A stretch of DNA of 64,000 nucleotides from Xenopus tropicalis (Eukaryota; Chordata; Amphibia; Anura; Pipidae). A model generated the notes under the pieces. The model saw nothing but the letters and a program-made list of their open reading frames with translations. It was not told the origin of the DNA and made no database searches. A program made the position numbers and the translations under genes. Positions 23,205 through 34,589 of this stretch are shown in pieces. Numbering within the stretch: position 1 is the first letter of the stretch; every line of letters starts with the position of its first letter. Location of the stretch: the NCBI RefSeq assembly GCF_000004195.4, contig NC_030683.2:51101358-51165357 (forward strand). The letters are read 5' to 3'.

Positions 23205-24305
23205 TGAGCTCCCTCTGTTACCCCCATCACTTCCTCCTTAATATTTGCTTTTAATTCCTGCTTAATGAACAGACACACTCCTCTTCCTATTCTATTGCCC
23301 CTGTCCCTCCAAAACAATGTGTAACCCACAAAAATAACTGCCCAGTCATGCGACTTATTCAACCAAGTTGTCTATCCTACTTTGTACTTATGCCATGCTC
23401 ATACTTCAAATCTCCCTTTTGTATCTCAGGTTCCTTGTGCTTTCAGAGAGGTACAGGGAACACTAGTCCTCTTCAGAAGAGGTCCAACTGGCTTAAGGTA
23501 TTTCTGATTTAATTATGTATAAGGCTGAGTCTGGATCGCATAACTGGACGCAAGAAAAATGCCACCATGTACTGTGAAATATGTAAGCAAAAAGGTATAG
23601 TTATTTTATATTAAACATATAGATACAATAACATTTCAATTAAATCACACTGTGTTCTTTAAACAAGAATATTTTTTTGTTAAAATTATCATTTCATTGT
23701 CTTTCATATCCTCATATACAAGTTGCAACTTTAATACTTTTTTACTTAGGTTTCTGAACATGCAAAAAGCTGCATGTGGCTGCGATTATTTCTTTCTTAC
23801 TATAAGTTTGTTCTACGGTATGTTGATTTTTTTGTTGATGTGAGAACATTCTTTTGGGAAAATCAGAGTAGAGTCTTGGCTGTTTTTTGTTTCACACAGA
23901 TCTGGATATAAGACAGAATATAATGTGCTCTGTGTGGAAAGGATAAAATCACAGGTTTGGGATTTTGTACTGTTTAGATCTAAGAATTTCTGAAAGGAAT
24001 ATAACCCGTAGGGCAAATACCCGTGAAAATACTTTCAAAATTAAGATTCACTTTCAGAATAAAAAGAAGTTTAAGATATTTTGTGTGCAGACAAACCTGC
24101 AGAAATATTAATAAATGGTGATACTTGGGAGAATTCTGAAGGTAACATGTAAGTTTGTTTTAAAAATAAGAAAAAGTAAAGTAAATGAGCACTGATCTTT
24201 GCATACAGATTGCCGGCATTCAGCAGCATAACAGCACTGCCAGCATTAAGCAGCTTTGAATTCATGGAGGGCTTGTAAGAAATTGCTTATACTGGATTGT
24301 GATCT

Positions 24306-24344
<39 letters not shown>

Positions 24345-27300
24345 CAAATATATATGCTTATTCTTATCATAGAGTTCTAGTACACAGTATATGGACAAGG
24401 GAATGTTAATTATAGAAGCAGTTTCCAAAAGAAGCCATGTTTCCTCCTATTACAGTACTTTCATGGTAATAATGTATAATGTGGTGTATGCCACAATAAG
24501 GCCCCAGATACAACTGGATTTTGCATGCCTTAGTGCTCCAGTGTCTGAGGTGTGCAGGTTTTTAAAATTATAATAAGCAAGGGTGCTTTAAGGTACCAGA
24601 AGGCCCTGGGCAAATATTCATTGGTGGGCCCCCACTGCCCCAGGAAACTTGTGATAGAATAACCCTCCAGCATGTGAAGTTCAATATAGTAAGGCAGGCA
24701 GTGAAAAAATGATCTGGCTTACTAAAGCAGACATGATCGCTAGGTGTGGCCGCCTAGACCAACAGCACTGGGAGCAGAAAATGACAAAATGGTGATGCCC
24801 AAGGAAAAAATGCAAATTAATGTAACATATCCATACTGTAAAGCTCTTCCAGATGATTAAAATTGGGGGGGGGGGGGTTGTCTGTCATCTTTGTAGAATG
24901 CCAAAAGTTACCCCAAATGAAAGGTATGCTAGTGGGGCCCCTATCCTGATGGATCCATCTATTAAAACAGACCTGGACATAAGTATTATTTTATGAGCAG
25001 TATTTTCTTTTGTGTTTTAGTACATTGTTTTATTCTATAATATTTTGAGAATGATCTGTTTGTTTTGGATATATAAACATCTAGAATTTAATGAGTTGCT
25101 GATTCAAAATAATGACATATTAGAGTGGATCCTCCCCAGAGTATCTACACATTTTATTGTGTAAATTAATTTCAAGTAAACAGATCATTTCAGGAAATTA
25201 GATACTTGACACAACAGCACCCTCTGACCCTCTGAAATAAAGGCCTTTTGTTTACTTCCTCACATACCACCTCTTATGGTTGATGGTGGAGTTCATTTAT
25301 CAGCACTAGGCAAAGTTGCATCTGACAGTAACCTATGGCAAAATTTAATGTTTGCTTTTATTGTTCTACCTGCAACTGCCACAACAAAAGATAATTACTC
25401 TGGTTGCTATGGACTACTACCCAGGTACAATATTTTCCAGTGATAAATTACCTCCCAGTGTCTCCAGTCCTTGTTCTAGTTCCAGCAATCGAGGTTAGCT
25501 GAAACTAAACCTCCAACACAGTCAGGGAATCTCTATTGCTTTGGGTTATCATGCATCCTGCTCACCCGTTCACACCTGAATAGCATCAATAACAAAATCA
25601 TTACAGTTTCATAGATCAGTTATCGTAATTACTCAACAAGAGACTGAGGACTACTTGTGCCCTAATTATAATACTAAGCATCTGCATCCTAAAGAGAACT
25701 GTGTTTACTTCATTTGCAAAGTGAATGCTGCATTCACTTCACAAATGGGGCTATTACCTTGAAATGAATCATGGGTTTTCAGTTGATAAGTGAATGCTAG
25801 TAAGACAAACTAATGTGGATATATAATAAAAGGTGCTAAATTTGCTGAAGGTCTAGTTGCCTTTAATCAAGTAACATTTACTGGTCATGCATTTAAAAGT
25901 AAATATTTTATTAGTTGCTTTGGGTTAAGGGCACATTTTTTGCCTTTTATTATATATAGGGGGCAAGTTTAGTAACTCATGGAAAACACATCTAGTAATC
26001 CATGGGAAACAATCCAATGTTTGCTTTCAAAGAGTCAACAAGTGCAGTTTATGATGCTTTCTAATAGGCTCCTTTTAGACTATTAAAACAGCCTTTACCC
26101 TGTAAGTTATGTATATCGTTATCCAAGTTTTGGCATGACTCTTTAATTAGTATTACATTAATGGTAAGTTGATGTGGGTATCAATGACAATTCCTTATTG
26201 ATGTCTTGGAGCATAATAGTGACTTTTTCTCTGAGTGCTAAATTGCAATTAAATTGAATGTGTCTGATTGCCGTCTCATCATAGCCATAGCCCAAAAGCT
26301 GTAATATTTAGCTAATACACATTTCTGGCAATTTTCTAATATACACACTATTAATGTAAACGTTATAGTGCATATGTAGATTTAAGCATACAAATGTTAT
26401 CTTTATATTATTCAGATATATTATTCTCTTAAATGATCAAGCATGCTAGGTATTGAAGCTAATATATGGGCGGAAACTATTGTACTAATATTTTAGATCA
26501 CAGTTTTACAATCAGTTGAAAAAAACACATCAGAGTGGGTTAATATGAAAATATATGTAAATGTTTCTGGACTATTGAAATACACAGCTGGAAAAGAGGA
26601 AAAATATAATGGTCCATTGGATGCTTTCCAAAATGAGACTGTGTCAGTAAAAAAGCATTTGAAACTCAATTTATCTTTTATTTCAAGCTTCGCTTTAAGC
26701 ATCTGACAGTTTCAGATGAACATGAAATATATTCCATAAACACTTTAATCAGTGTGTGACCATTTGCAAATAACAGAAGCTGAGAATGTGTTTCTAATAG
26801 ACATAGAAATAAATCTGGAGAGATTGGTTATGCCTTGAGTTACAAGAGAATGCCATATATTGATCTTCAAACATTGAGACGTGAATAGTTTTCCTGCATT
26901 CCAATATCTATCTGCTGTTTGCTTTTCAATGTACATTGTGTCTAATCCTTGAAATGCGTAGAAAGATGTCAACTAATTTAGAAATGTGGACTTTCATTTA
27001 ATAATAAATGTTCTCTAGAATGATGATGAATTAAGCATATCTAGAGGGAAATTTATAAGGACAAGCCATGACACAGAATATGAGTACAAACGTGAAAAAA
27101 ACGTTAATGTTTATATTTCACTTACTCAGAAAGGAAATGTCAACAGCATAATATATGTGATTACAAACACCTGCTTATTTGTACTGTACTTAGTTGCTTC
27201 TGGATACTCAGCCTGAAGGTTAGTTAGGCTGGTGGTGCACATGGCACTTTTCAGTCTGTTACTTATTAGCCAAGTAAAAAATACTCAAAATTAACTTGCC

Positions 27301-27345
27301 TTGAATGGCAAACACCTGACAGCACCATTACTGATGTAAGCTTTT
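23205..27345. other. No recognisable gene; long AT-rich stretch
   Basis: About 4 kb with no LINE or MITE termini that I can place. It contains a (TA)n run at 24308-24342, a G run near 24869-24879 and a repeat-like patch at 24580-24970 containing TGGTGGGCCCCCACTGCCCC. The ORFs are under 80 codons and show no family features. Confidence 0.4.
24308..24342. repeat. (TA)n microsatellite
   Basis: An uninterrupted TA dinucleotide run of about 34 bp. No PLE end adjoins this one, unlike the tracts near 27950, 36190 and 49740. Confidence 0.95.
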
Positions 27346-27349
27346 CACA

Positions 27350-27560
27350 TTAAATGAGAAGGAAAGGCTAGTAAAGAGTTAATCTCAAGCTGCAGGCATA
27401 CCTTCAGTTGTCTCAATAGTGCCCTTAAGTCTCCCCATATTTCTCCTGTTCAGAAGATCAGAAGCCAAACAGGAAGAAAAAAAGCTGAGCTGGGTAGAGA
27501 AGATTCCCATAATGCAATGCTCCTGCACAGACACTACGACCAGATCTTTAGTTAGCACAT
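27350..27560 (-). mobile_element. T2-type MITE, inverted partial copy of 39476-39924
   Basis: It begins TTAAATGAGAAGGAAAGGCT. Bases 27366-27480 match, in reverse complement, 39790-39905 (CTTCAGTTGTCTCAATAGTG, CCCTTAAGTCTCCCCATATT). The other terminus is not seen before the GC-rich stretch that follows. Confidence 0.75.
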
Positions 27561-27790
27561 GCGCACACATCAGGAGAGCTCCCCCTAGCGCCTGGTTGCT
27601 ATGGCGATGCAGAAGAGGACGCAGCCGGCATGAGCGGTGAGCAAGGGGAAGACTGGTGATCGCACTTAGTGTGTGAGCCAGACAAAGACGCAGTGTGCAG
27701 GTGCGGGGGGGGTGGCGAGTTAGTTTGTGAGCCGGACAAAGATGCAGGATGTTGGGGACGCATGCACAGTAGAGACGGTGAGGGATCAAC
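27560..27790. other. GC-rich segment with a two-copy imperfect repeat
   Basis: GTGTGAGCCAGACAAAGACG (about 27670) and TTGTGAGCCGGACAAAGATG (about 27725) are two imperfect units. CpG-containing sequence lies around 27590-27770. ORFs cross it on both strands (134 and 153 codons on minus) but are biased by composition and show no family motifs. Confidence 0.4.
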
Positions 27791-27796
27791 TGCCCC

Positions 27797-27944
27797 AGGT
27801 GCTGGCCAGAAGTTTATGCAAATGAAGAACATAGTGCCCCACACACAGGGACTTAAAAAAGAACAAAAAATCTTTATTAATCCAACATTTCGAACACTAA
27901 ATGTGTTTTTCTTCAGGGACAACCAGATTGGCACTCTGTTCTTC
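27797..27944 (-). mobile_element. PLE B pseudo-LTR end, abutting (TA)n
   Basis: The minus strand reads CCTGAAGAAAAACACATTTA, GTGTTCGAAATGTTGG and then ATTAATAAAGATTTTTTG. This is the typical PLE 3'-region pattern: a CTGAAGA box, a short stem, GAAA, then an AATAAA signal. It ends at the (AT)n tract (27945-27962) that also borders PLE C. It is a different family from PLE A and PLE C. Confidence 0.7.
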
Positions 27945-27962
27945 ATATATATATATATATAT
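27945..27962. repeat. (AT)n tract between PLE B and PLE C
   Basis: A short AT dinucleotide run directly joining the ends of two unrelated PLE sequences. Confidence 0.9.
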
Positions 27963-29413
27963 AGGAACAGGTGAAAACAGGCACTCACGTATAATGAAGT
28001 AATAATTTGCCGGGGTGCAGTATAAAGTGAGCATACAAAATTAGAAAGAATATGCCGCACACTCAGGTCTTAGATGCAAAAAACAAAAAATTTTTTATTT
28101 GGATCAAGGACTGACGTTTCGGCCACACAAGCAGCCTTTCTCAAAGTGCAGATGTGGCAATCAAACCCCCCTGATAAACCCAGCAGTGGCAAGCCTTGAT
28201 GACATCATAGAGTGGGTGTGTCTAAACACCAGACACTGTACAGACACAATTTGAATAAAACAATTACAAAGGAAACCAAAAATGAGTAGAAAGTGCAAGA
28301 GAAGTGAATCACCCTGTGTAAAAGGAGCGGGAAATCCCAGTGAAATAAATAAAATGCAACAAGTGTGCAAAGAAAGGGCGCTTGAATCACTGTGTGGCTG
28401 AACTGCAACTCCCAGTACCCGCTCTGATTCGAAGGACGCTGTGGTAATTTGTATATGTTTGTCCATACTGTTAAGTAATACGCTCATACACATAGGTAGG
28501 CTGGCGGCTTGGGGCACAAGGAAGCGATAAGAGCACCGTAAGCACAATATTGTGCTGCAGAGGGTGGCAATGTATCAAGAAAGGGAACCATGTAGTTCAC
28601 ATAGCGCTCCTCAGAGCGTCTAAGTATACTTATACCTCGGCATATAGCGGAGTGTACTGACATGAGTGTCATAATTGGCGCTGTGAGACAGTGCTCATTA
28701 GCGGTTTGTTGAGGTGCCTGCGGCTAGCTGCGTGCATGACCAGGAGTCCGATGTTGGGGGACCCTATTGTCAATGCGACGCAGCAGCAGATACCGACAGG
28801 CTAGGAGCGTGTAGTGCTGGTAAAAGCATAAAGCAGACTGTATAAGTCCATTCAGAAATCCTGGGGAATGCCTTGTAGAGTTATAGCGCCCAGTGATCTG
28901 GGTTAGCACCCAACTTATTGTCAGTGAGCCTCCAATAGCCAGCCAGGGGTACCAAATACTGGACCTGATATATACAGAGTAATTGAGCTGGGTAGTATAA
29001 GGGAGAAAGTGCCTACAGTCACAGGATAGCGATGTTTGAAGAAACTCCCAAGGTAGAGGGAAAAGCAGACTAGAGAGACTATAAGTCAAGTTTCAAGACA
29101 ATAGTATATACATCCGAGGCACAGTGTGAAATAGAAAACAGAGTATATAACACAGAAACACATTCGTAACAGACAGAGATGCTTAATAGTAGTAGGATAC
29201 AAAGTTGCAACATAGATATTATGACATTGTATTGCACAGCATATAAGGCAAAGTAAATAGCATCAAATTGATACTTAATAGTAGTAAGTACACAATTGTT
29301 ATTTTAGAAGTTAGAACACTGTGTTGTACAGTGTATAAGGCAATATAGAGCATGTTGATTATTGTACACGCATAGTGAATAAAGCACATCATCTATTGGT
29401 AAAGGGGAAGTCA
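27963..29413 (-). repeat. PLE C 3' pseudo-LTR (copy 1)
   Basis: It begins AGGAACAGGTGAAAACAGGC and matches 32635-33754 plus 34257-34589 nearly base for base, without the MITE. It contains the GACGTTTCGGCC PLE signature (about 28112-28123 region) and a TTTTTTATTTGG polyadenylation region on the minus strand. The 121-, 62-, 67- and 128-codon ORFs inside are repeated in all three copies simply because the copies are recent. Confidence 0.9.
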
Positions 29414-29440
29414 AAATTAGATAGAAACAGTTCATACTAT

Positions 29441-31786
29441 TCACTTTAAGTAGAAAGGGGCATATGAGATCAGTTCATTCAGTCCATATGGGCTTAGAGT
29501 GTTCAGTCTGTGTATCCATTTAAGTTCACAGCGTAGGAGCAGTTTTTCCCGATCACCACCCCTAATTGGTGGGGGAATGAAATCAATCACCATACATCTG
29601 AGGCTCGCAAGGGAGTGTCCTTGGGACAAGAAATGGGCGGCCACAGGGGTGTCAGCTTCACCGGTGGCCAATGCTGCCCGTATTGCCGACCTATGGTTCG
29701 CCATTCGGTCACGAAATGACGTGATTGTTTTACCGATGTACAACAAGCCACAGGGACATTTAATAAAATATATGATGTACTTAGAGGTGCAGGTAAGCCT
29801 GTGCTGCAGCAGTATTCTCCGCCCTGTGTGAGGATGGTTAAATGTAGTACCCGTAATGAGCGAGCTGCAAGTGGTACAATTGGGGCATCTGTAGCACCCT
29901 GGTCTCGCAGTTGGAAGCCACGTGTTGGGTGTAACAGATTGATAGCAGTGGGCCGGGTCGGTTTTAACCAGCATGTCACGTAAACTCCTGCCCCGTCTAT
30001 AGGCAATTCTTGGTGGTGTCCTAAAGATAGGAGGTAGTGTCCGGTCCTTTTCTAGCACCGACCAATGATATAAAATAGAGTCTGTTAGGGGTTTTTTGTC
30101 AGGAGTGAACGTAGTGATGAACGTAAGTCTGTTTCCTTGTGCTGTTTGTGGTGAGGGGGCTTTTGTCCCCATAGTATGCTCACGTGGTAGCTGTAGTGCT
30201 CTTTCCTTACATTGGAGTAAGTGCTGGAGATGGTATCCTCTCTGTAGAAAATGCTGTATGAGGTCATCTAGCTGTGAGTGTAAAAGGTTATGGTCTGAAT
30301 TGTTGCGTACCATCCTCACCATCTGAGAGTAGGGGATGCTCCTAAGAAGATGTGGTGGATGGCAGGATGCGTGGTGTAGGAGTGTGTTCCGATCCGTACT
30401 CTTTCTGTAGGTGGTAGTCATCATGGTGCAGCCCTTAATAGTCAGTGTCAGGTCCAGGAATGCCACAGATAGTGGGTCAATGTGTGCTGTAAAGCGTATA
30501 GTGGTAGGTAGGTCATTCAATTCCTGGATCATGGACATGAATTGTTCCTGTGTGCCAGTCCACAATAACAGCAGGTCATCAATAAAGCGAAACATCTTAA
30601 AAATGTGTAGTCCATATTTAGGGAGGATGTACGTGTTTTCATAGTGGGACATGTAGATGTTAGCAAATGAAGGGGCAACATTAGACCCCATACTTGTGCC
30701 ACTGGTTTGTAGGTAATAAGAAAATTCAAACTTAAAGTAATTTAGGGACAGGCAGTGGGTCAGTAGTGACAACAAAAATTCAATCGGCGGACGATCTCTG
30801 GCCTTAAAGTTCTGTAGGTACTTCTTAACCACCTCAATCCCGTCTGAGGTTGGAATAACAGTATAAAGTGAAGAAACGTCCATAGTCGCCAGTAGCAGTC
30901 CACTTGGTAGTGGATATAGGGCTTGTAATTTGGTGAGTAAGTCCCCTGTGTCCCTAATATAAGTCCCAGATGTTTGTACAATAGGTTGTAAGAAGTAGTC
31001 TACATAGATGGAAAGGGGTTGCAGAAGAGAGTCGCAAGCACTTACAATGGGGCGACCCGGTGGAGCAGACAAACTTTTGTGGATTTTGGGGTGTGTGTAG
31101 AATATGGGACATATTGGGTATTTCTTAGTAAGGAAATTAAAGACATCAGTTGTGGTCAGGCCCCCTGTCAAGCCTATTTGTAGTGTATTGTCAATTATCT
31201 TCTTGAAAGTCCACCCAGGGTCCCTATCAAGTTTGCGGTAGACAGTGGTGTCTGCCAGTTGTTGTAAAATTTCCTGCCTATAGTAGGAGTAGTCTAGCAC
31301 CACTACAGAGCCCCCCTTGTCTGCTGGACGAATAATGATGTTGGCATTCTGTGAGAGACTATTGATGGCATCCCTTTCGCTCCTAGTTAAATTCGGGTAC
31401 ACCTGTGTAGTGTCTGTGTGTTTACGGGCCTCATCTACAAGTAATCTAGTGAAGGCTTCAATAGATTTTGGGGTGTTGGGGGGCTCAAACTGACTCAGAG
31501 CTTTAAAGCGTGAAGCCTTGTCAGATGAGGTGCGAAAATGATCTTTTAATTTCATATTACGCTGAAATCTATGAATGTCAATCATCATGTCTAGTGCGTG
31601 TATTCTTGATGTGGGGACAAAGGATAAACCCTTGGAGAGGAGTGACAGTTCAGAATCAGTCAGTGTATGGGTACTCAGATTAAACACTACTTGTTCCGTG
31701 TTCTCAGGTTTCTTACGGAACGGGTGTTGGTGCCCCCCTCTCCTCTTATGGGGGCGCCCCCTACCGGAGGGCTGGTGTTTAGCCCT
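29441..31786 (-). CDS. PLE C ORF2: reverse transcriptase plus GIY-YIG endonuclease
   Basis: This makes the telomerase-related RT and target-nicking endonuclease of a Penelope-like retroelement. Numbering from the GTG at 31687, the motifs in order are: [15 protein letters not shown] (10-23), [14 protein letters not shown] (118-131), HPKIHK with GRPIVSA (199-217), [11 protein letters not shown] (269-279, catalytic D270), [18 protein letters not shown] (329-346), FIDDLLLLW (368-376, catalytic D370/D371), SVAFLDL (407-413) and TYRKSTDRN (426-434). A linker has C598, C601, C604 and C607, then [18 protein letters not shown] (637-654), R659/R661 and E721 in [10 protein letters not shown]. No stop interrupts it. 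No ATG precedes the conserved N-terminal block: the first is codon 34. The frame is open upstream to 31798, overlapping ORF1 in the -1 frame. The extra 33 codons downstream of the slip site are rich in Arg, Lys and His. Expression by frameshift from ORF1 is inferred. Confidence 0.95.
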   Translation of the reverse strand, partial: RAKHQPSGRGRPHKRRGGHQHPFRKKPENTEQVVFNLSTHTLTDSELSLLSKGLSFVPTSRIHALDMMIDIHRFQRNMKLKDHFRTSSDKASRFKALSQFEPPNTPKSIEAFTRLLVDEARKHTDTTQVYPNLTRSERDAINSLSQNANIIIRPADKGGSVVVLDYSYYRQEILQQLADTTVYRKLDRDPGWTFKKIIDNTLQIGLTGGLTTTDVFNFLTKKYPICPIFYTHPKIHKSLSAPPGRPIVSACDSLLQPLSIYVDYFLQPIVQTSGTYIRDTGDLLTKLQALYPLPSGLLLATMDVSSLYTVIPTSDGIEVVKKYLQNFKARDRPPIEFLLSLLTHCLSLNYFKFEFSYYLQTSGTSMGSNVAPSFANIYMSHYENTYILPKYGLHIFKMFRFIDDLLLLWTGTQEQFMSMIQELNDLPTTIRFTAHIDPLSVAFLDLTLTIKGCTMMTTTYRKSTDRNTLLHHASCHPPHLLRSIPYSQMVRMVRNNSDHNLLHSQLDDLIQHFLQRGYHLQHLLQCKERALQLPREHTMGTKAPSPQTAQGNRLTFITTFTPDKKPLTDSILYHWSVLEKDRTLPPIFRTPPRIAYRRGRSLRDMLVKTDPAHCYQSVTPNTWLPTARPGCYRCPNCTTCSSLITGTTFNHPHTGRRILLQHRLTCTSKYIIYFIKCPCGLLYIGKTITSFRDRMANHRSAIRAALATGEADTPVAAHFLSQGHSLASLRCMVIDFIPPPIRGGDREKLLLRCELKWIHRLNTLSPYGLNELISYAPFYLK

Positions 31787-32553
31787 AAAAAAACAGCCTC
31801 AGAGGAGGCTTGTGTATTAGATGGTAGTTGATGGACTGGTGCACGGAGCGGTCTCCCTCTGCGTGGACCTTGTTCCCTCACGGGGGTGTCTGAGTCAGAG
31901 GAGGTGTTAGTGTAGGGGGAGGAATCAATTCTATCTGAGTGTGTGAACCTGTTATACGGGGCCCTCCTATCTCTGGACACAGTCTCCCCCCCAGTCAACC
32001 ACCTGTAAACCCGTCTATTCTGGTAATCTGTGTTAACAGTAGTCACTTTCTGTTTCTTAAATTTATGTAATTCTGCTGTATAATGAGTGATCTGGTTTTG
32101 TAGTTTATCCAGCCACTTATGTTCTTTATCATTCGTCAGTATGGAAAGATGTGCTGATTCAAAAGCAGCGATCTCTATATTAACAGTCTTAAGGTTTTTA
32201 CTGACCTCTTCTATAACCAGAAGTATTAAGTCCATGGAGCATTTATTGAGGATCTGGCACCACCTCTTGCAGAAGTCAACGTTGTTTCGTCCAATAGTAG
32301 GGATGTTGCGAATCCTAAAGCCTCTCGGTATGTGTTGTTTCTTGTAGAAATCAGACAAATATATGCCGTGTAGTTTGAGGTCTATTTCGCGCTGTTTAAG
32401 CCTCAGGAGTTGGTGATAAAGATCGGTGCTGGATGATAGAGGGGTAATGTCGTCCACTGTTTCATCAAACAAAATGTCAGCAGCCTCAGCATCAGAAAAC
32501 TGGAATCCGGATAAAGGAATCTCCACAACCTCGCGTCCATCAGATGTTGCCAT
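31687..32553 (-). CDS. PLE C ORF1: coiled-coil/basic protein
   Basis: 288 codons from a true ATG, with an 81-nt leader after the pLTR. It has no RT or endonuclease motifs. Residues 1-60 are acidic ([12 protein letters not shown]). Residues 60-110 contain [17 protein letters not shown] and [20 protein letters not shown], a pattern I associate with ORF1 proteins of vertebrate PLEs. Residues 110-175 form a predicted helical, probably coiled-coil segment ([20 protein letters not shown]). The last 100 residues are Arg/Pro/Ser-rich (RRGRPLRAP). A nucleic-acid-binding role is inferred by analogy with LINE ORF1 proteins. The last 32 codons overlap ORF2 in another frame. No stop or frameshift interrupts it. 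Confidence 0.82.
   Translation of the reverse strand: MATSDGREVVEIPLSGFQFSDAEAADILFDETVDDITPLSSSTDLYHQLLRLKQREIDLKLHGIYLSDFYKKQHIPRGFRIRNIPTIGRNNVDFCKRWCQILNKCSMDLILLVIEEVSKNLKTVNIEIAAFESAHLSILTNDKEHKWLDKLQNQITHYTAELHKFKKQKVTTVNTDYQNRRVYRWLTGGETVSRDRRAPYNRFTHSDRIDSSPYTNTSSDSDTPVREQGPRRGRPLRAPVHQLPSNTQASSEAVFLGLNTSPPVGGAPIRGEGGTNTRSVRNLRTRNK
31786..31792 (-). promoter_or_regulatory. Candidate -1 ribosomal frameshift heptamer
   Basis: In the ORF1 frame the codons are GTT TTT TTA GGG, so the heptamer T TTT TTA lies in the X XXY YYZ phase. Slipping by -1 moves ribosomes into the ORF2 frame, which opens only 6 nt upstream of the heptamer (its last upstream stop is TGA at 31801-31799). GC-rich potential stems follow, for example GCCCTC/GGGGGC beginning about 13 nt downstream. 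It is the same heptamer class used by several retroviral gag-pol junctions. Function is inferred and untested. Confidence 0.65.
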
Positions 32554-32634
32554 AGTCAGGTGTGCTCAGTAGAGGGATATTAACGGTGTTCATAGGAGAC
32601 AAAATACTCGGGTGCACTATTATCTATGATTTTC

Positions 32635-34589
32635 AGGAACAGGTGAAAACAGGCACTCACGTATAATGAAGTAATAATTTGCCGGGGTGCAGTATAAAGT
32701 GAGCATACAAAATTAGAAAGAATATGCCGCACACTCAGGTCTTAGATGCAAAAAACAAAAATTTTTTTATTTGGATCAAGGACTGACGTTTCGGCCACAC
32801 AAGCAGCCTTTCTCAAAGTGCAGATGTGGCAATCAAACCCCCCTGATAAACCCAGCAGTGGCAAGCCTTGATGACATCATAGAGTGGGTGTGTCTAAACA
32901 CCAGACACTGTACAGACACAATTTGAATAAAACAATTACAAAGGAAACCAAAAATGAGTAGAAAGTGCAAGAGAAGTGAATCACCCTGTGTAAAAGGAGC
33001 GGGAAATCCCAGTGAAATAAATAAAATGCAACAAGTGTGCAAAGAAAGGGCGCTTGAATCACTGTGTGGCTGAACTGCAACTCCCAGTACCCGCTCTGAT
33101 TCGAAGGACGCTGTGGTAATTTGTATATGTTTGTCCATACTGTTAAGTAATACGCTCATACACATAGGTAGGCTGGCGGCTTGGGGCACAAGGAAGCGAT
33201 AAGAGCACCGTAAGCACAATATTGTGCTGCAGAGGGTGGCAATGTATCAAGAAAGGGAACCATGTAGTTCACATAGCGCTCCTCAGAGCGTCTAAGTATA
33301 CTTATACCTCGGCATATAGCGGAGTGTACTGACATGAGTGTCATAATTGGCGCTGTGAGACAGTGCTCATTAGCGGTTTGTTGAGGTGCCTGCGGCTAGC
33401 TGCGTGCATGACCAGGAGTCCGATGTTGGGGGACCCTATTGTCAATGCGACGCAGCAGCAGATACCGACAGGCTAGGAGCGTGTAGTGCTGGTAAAAGCA
33501 TAAAGCAGACTGTATAAGTCCATTCAGAAATCCTGGGGAATGCCTTGTAGAGTTATAGCGCCCAGTGATCTGGGTTAGCACCCAACTTATTGTCAGTGAG
33601 CCTCCAATAGCCAGCCAGGGGTACCAAATACTGGACCTGATATATACAGAGTAATTGAGCTGGGTAGTATAAGGGAGAAAGTGCCTACAGTCACAGGATA
33701 GCAATGTTTGAAGAAACTCCCAAGGTAGAGGGAAAAGCAGACTAGAGAGACTATGGGGCTGATTTACTAACCCACGAATCCGACCCGAATTGGAAAAGTT
33801 CCGACTTGAAAACGAACATTTTGCGACTTTTTCGTATGTTTTGCGATTTTTTCGGATTCTGTACGAATTTTTCGTTACCAATACGATTTTTGCGTAAAAA
33901 CGCGAGTTTTTCGTATCCATTACGAAAGTTGCGTAAAAAGTTGCGCATTTTTCGTAGCGTTAAAACTTACGCGAAAAGTTGCGCATTTTTCGTAGCGTTA
34001 AGTTTTAACGCTACGAAAAATGCGCAACTTTTCGCGTAAGTTTTAACGCTACGAAAAATGCGCAACTTTTTACGCAACTTTCGTAATGGATAGGAAAACT
34101 CGCGTTTTTACGCAAAAATCGTATTGGTAACGAAAAATTCGTAAAGAATCCGAAAAAATCGCAAAACATACGAAAAAATCGCAAAATACCGATCATTACG
34201 AAAAAAAACGCAATCGGACTCCATTCGACCCGTTCGTGGGTAAGTAAATCAGCCCCTATAAGTCAAGTTTCAAGACAATAGTATATACATCCGAGGCACA
34301 GTGTGAAATAGAAAACAGAGTATATAACACAGAAACACATTCGTAACAGACAGAGATGCTTAATAGTAGTAGGATACAAAGTTGCAACATAGATATTATG
34401 ACATTGTATTGCACAGCATATAAGGCAAAGTAAATAGCATCAAATTGATACTTAATAGTAGTAAGTACACAATTGTTATTTTAGAAGTTAGAACACTGTG
34501 TTGTACAGTGTATAAGGCAATATAGAGCATGTTGATTATTGTACACGCATAGTGAATAAAGCACATCATCTATTGGTAAAGGGGAAGTC
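32635..34589 (-). repeat. PLE C 5' pseudo-LTR (copy 2), carrying a MITE
   Basis: It is a direct repeat of 27963-29413 interrupted at 33755-34256. It ends at AAGTC (34585-34589), where sequence switches to an inverted copy across a GTC shared by both sides, which suggests a microhomology or template-switch junction. Confidence 0.9.
33755..34256. mobile_element. Palindromic Harbinger-like MITE, 502 bp, TAT TSD
   Basis: The ends GGGGCTGATTTACTAACCCA and TAAGTAAATCAGCCCC are inverted repeats. TAT flanks both sides (33752-33754, 34257-34259). The other pLTR provides the empty site (ACTATAAGTC at 29078-29087), which proves the boundaries. The arms pair over nearly the whole element and meet near 34000 at GCGTTAAGTTTTAACGC. 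Confidence 0.95.

Noticed and set aside
23205..27345. Host exons in the longest repeat-poor stretch
   Set aside because: No ORF above 80 codons, and no convincing splice-bounded conserved peptide by eye.
28110..28150. Active hammerhead in PLE C pLTRs
   Set aside because: The box-1 equivalent has two core mismatches and the stem is short. It is retained only as a degenerate resemblance.
28161..29089. ORFs of 62, 67, 121 and 128 codons repeated identically at three places (also 32833-33920 and 35125-36053)
   Set aside because: They are triplicated only because the PLE C pLTR is present in three recent copies. They lie in the non-coding LTR/UTR, overlap each other in different frames and show no domain.
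29499..31820. Plus-strand ORFs of 60-110 codons
   Set aside because: Antisense to the RT/endonuclease and ORF1 frames of PLE C.
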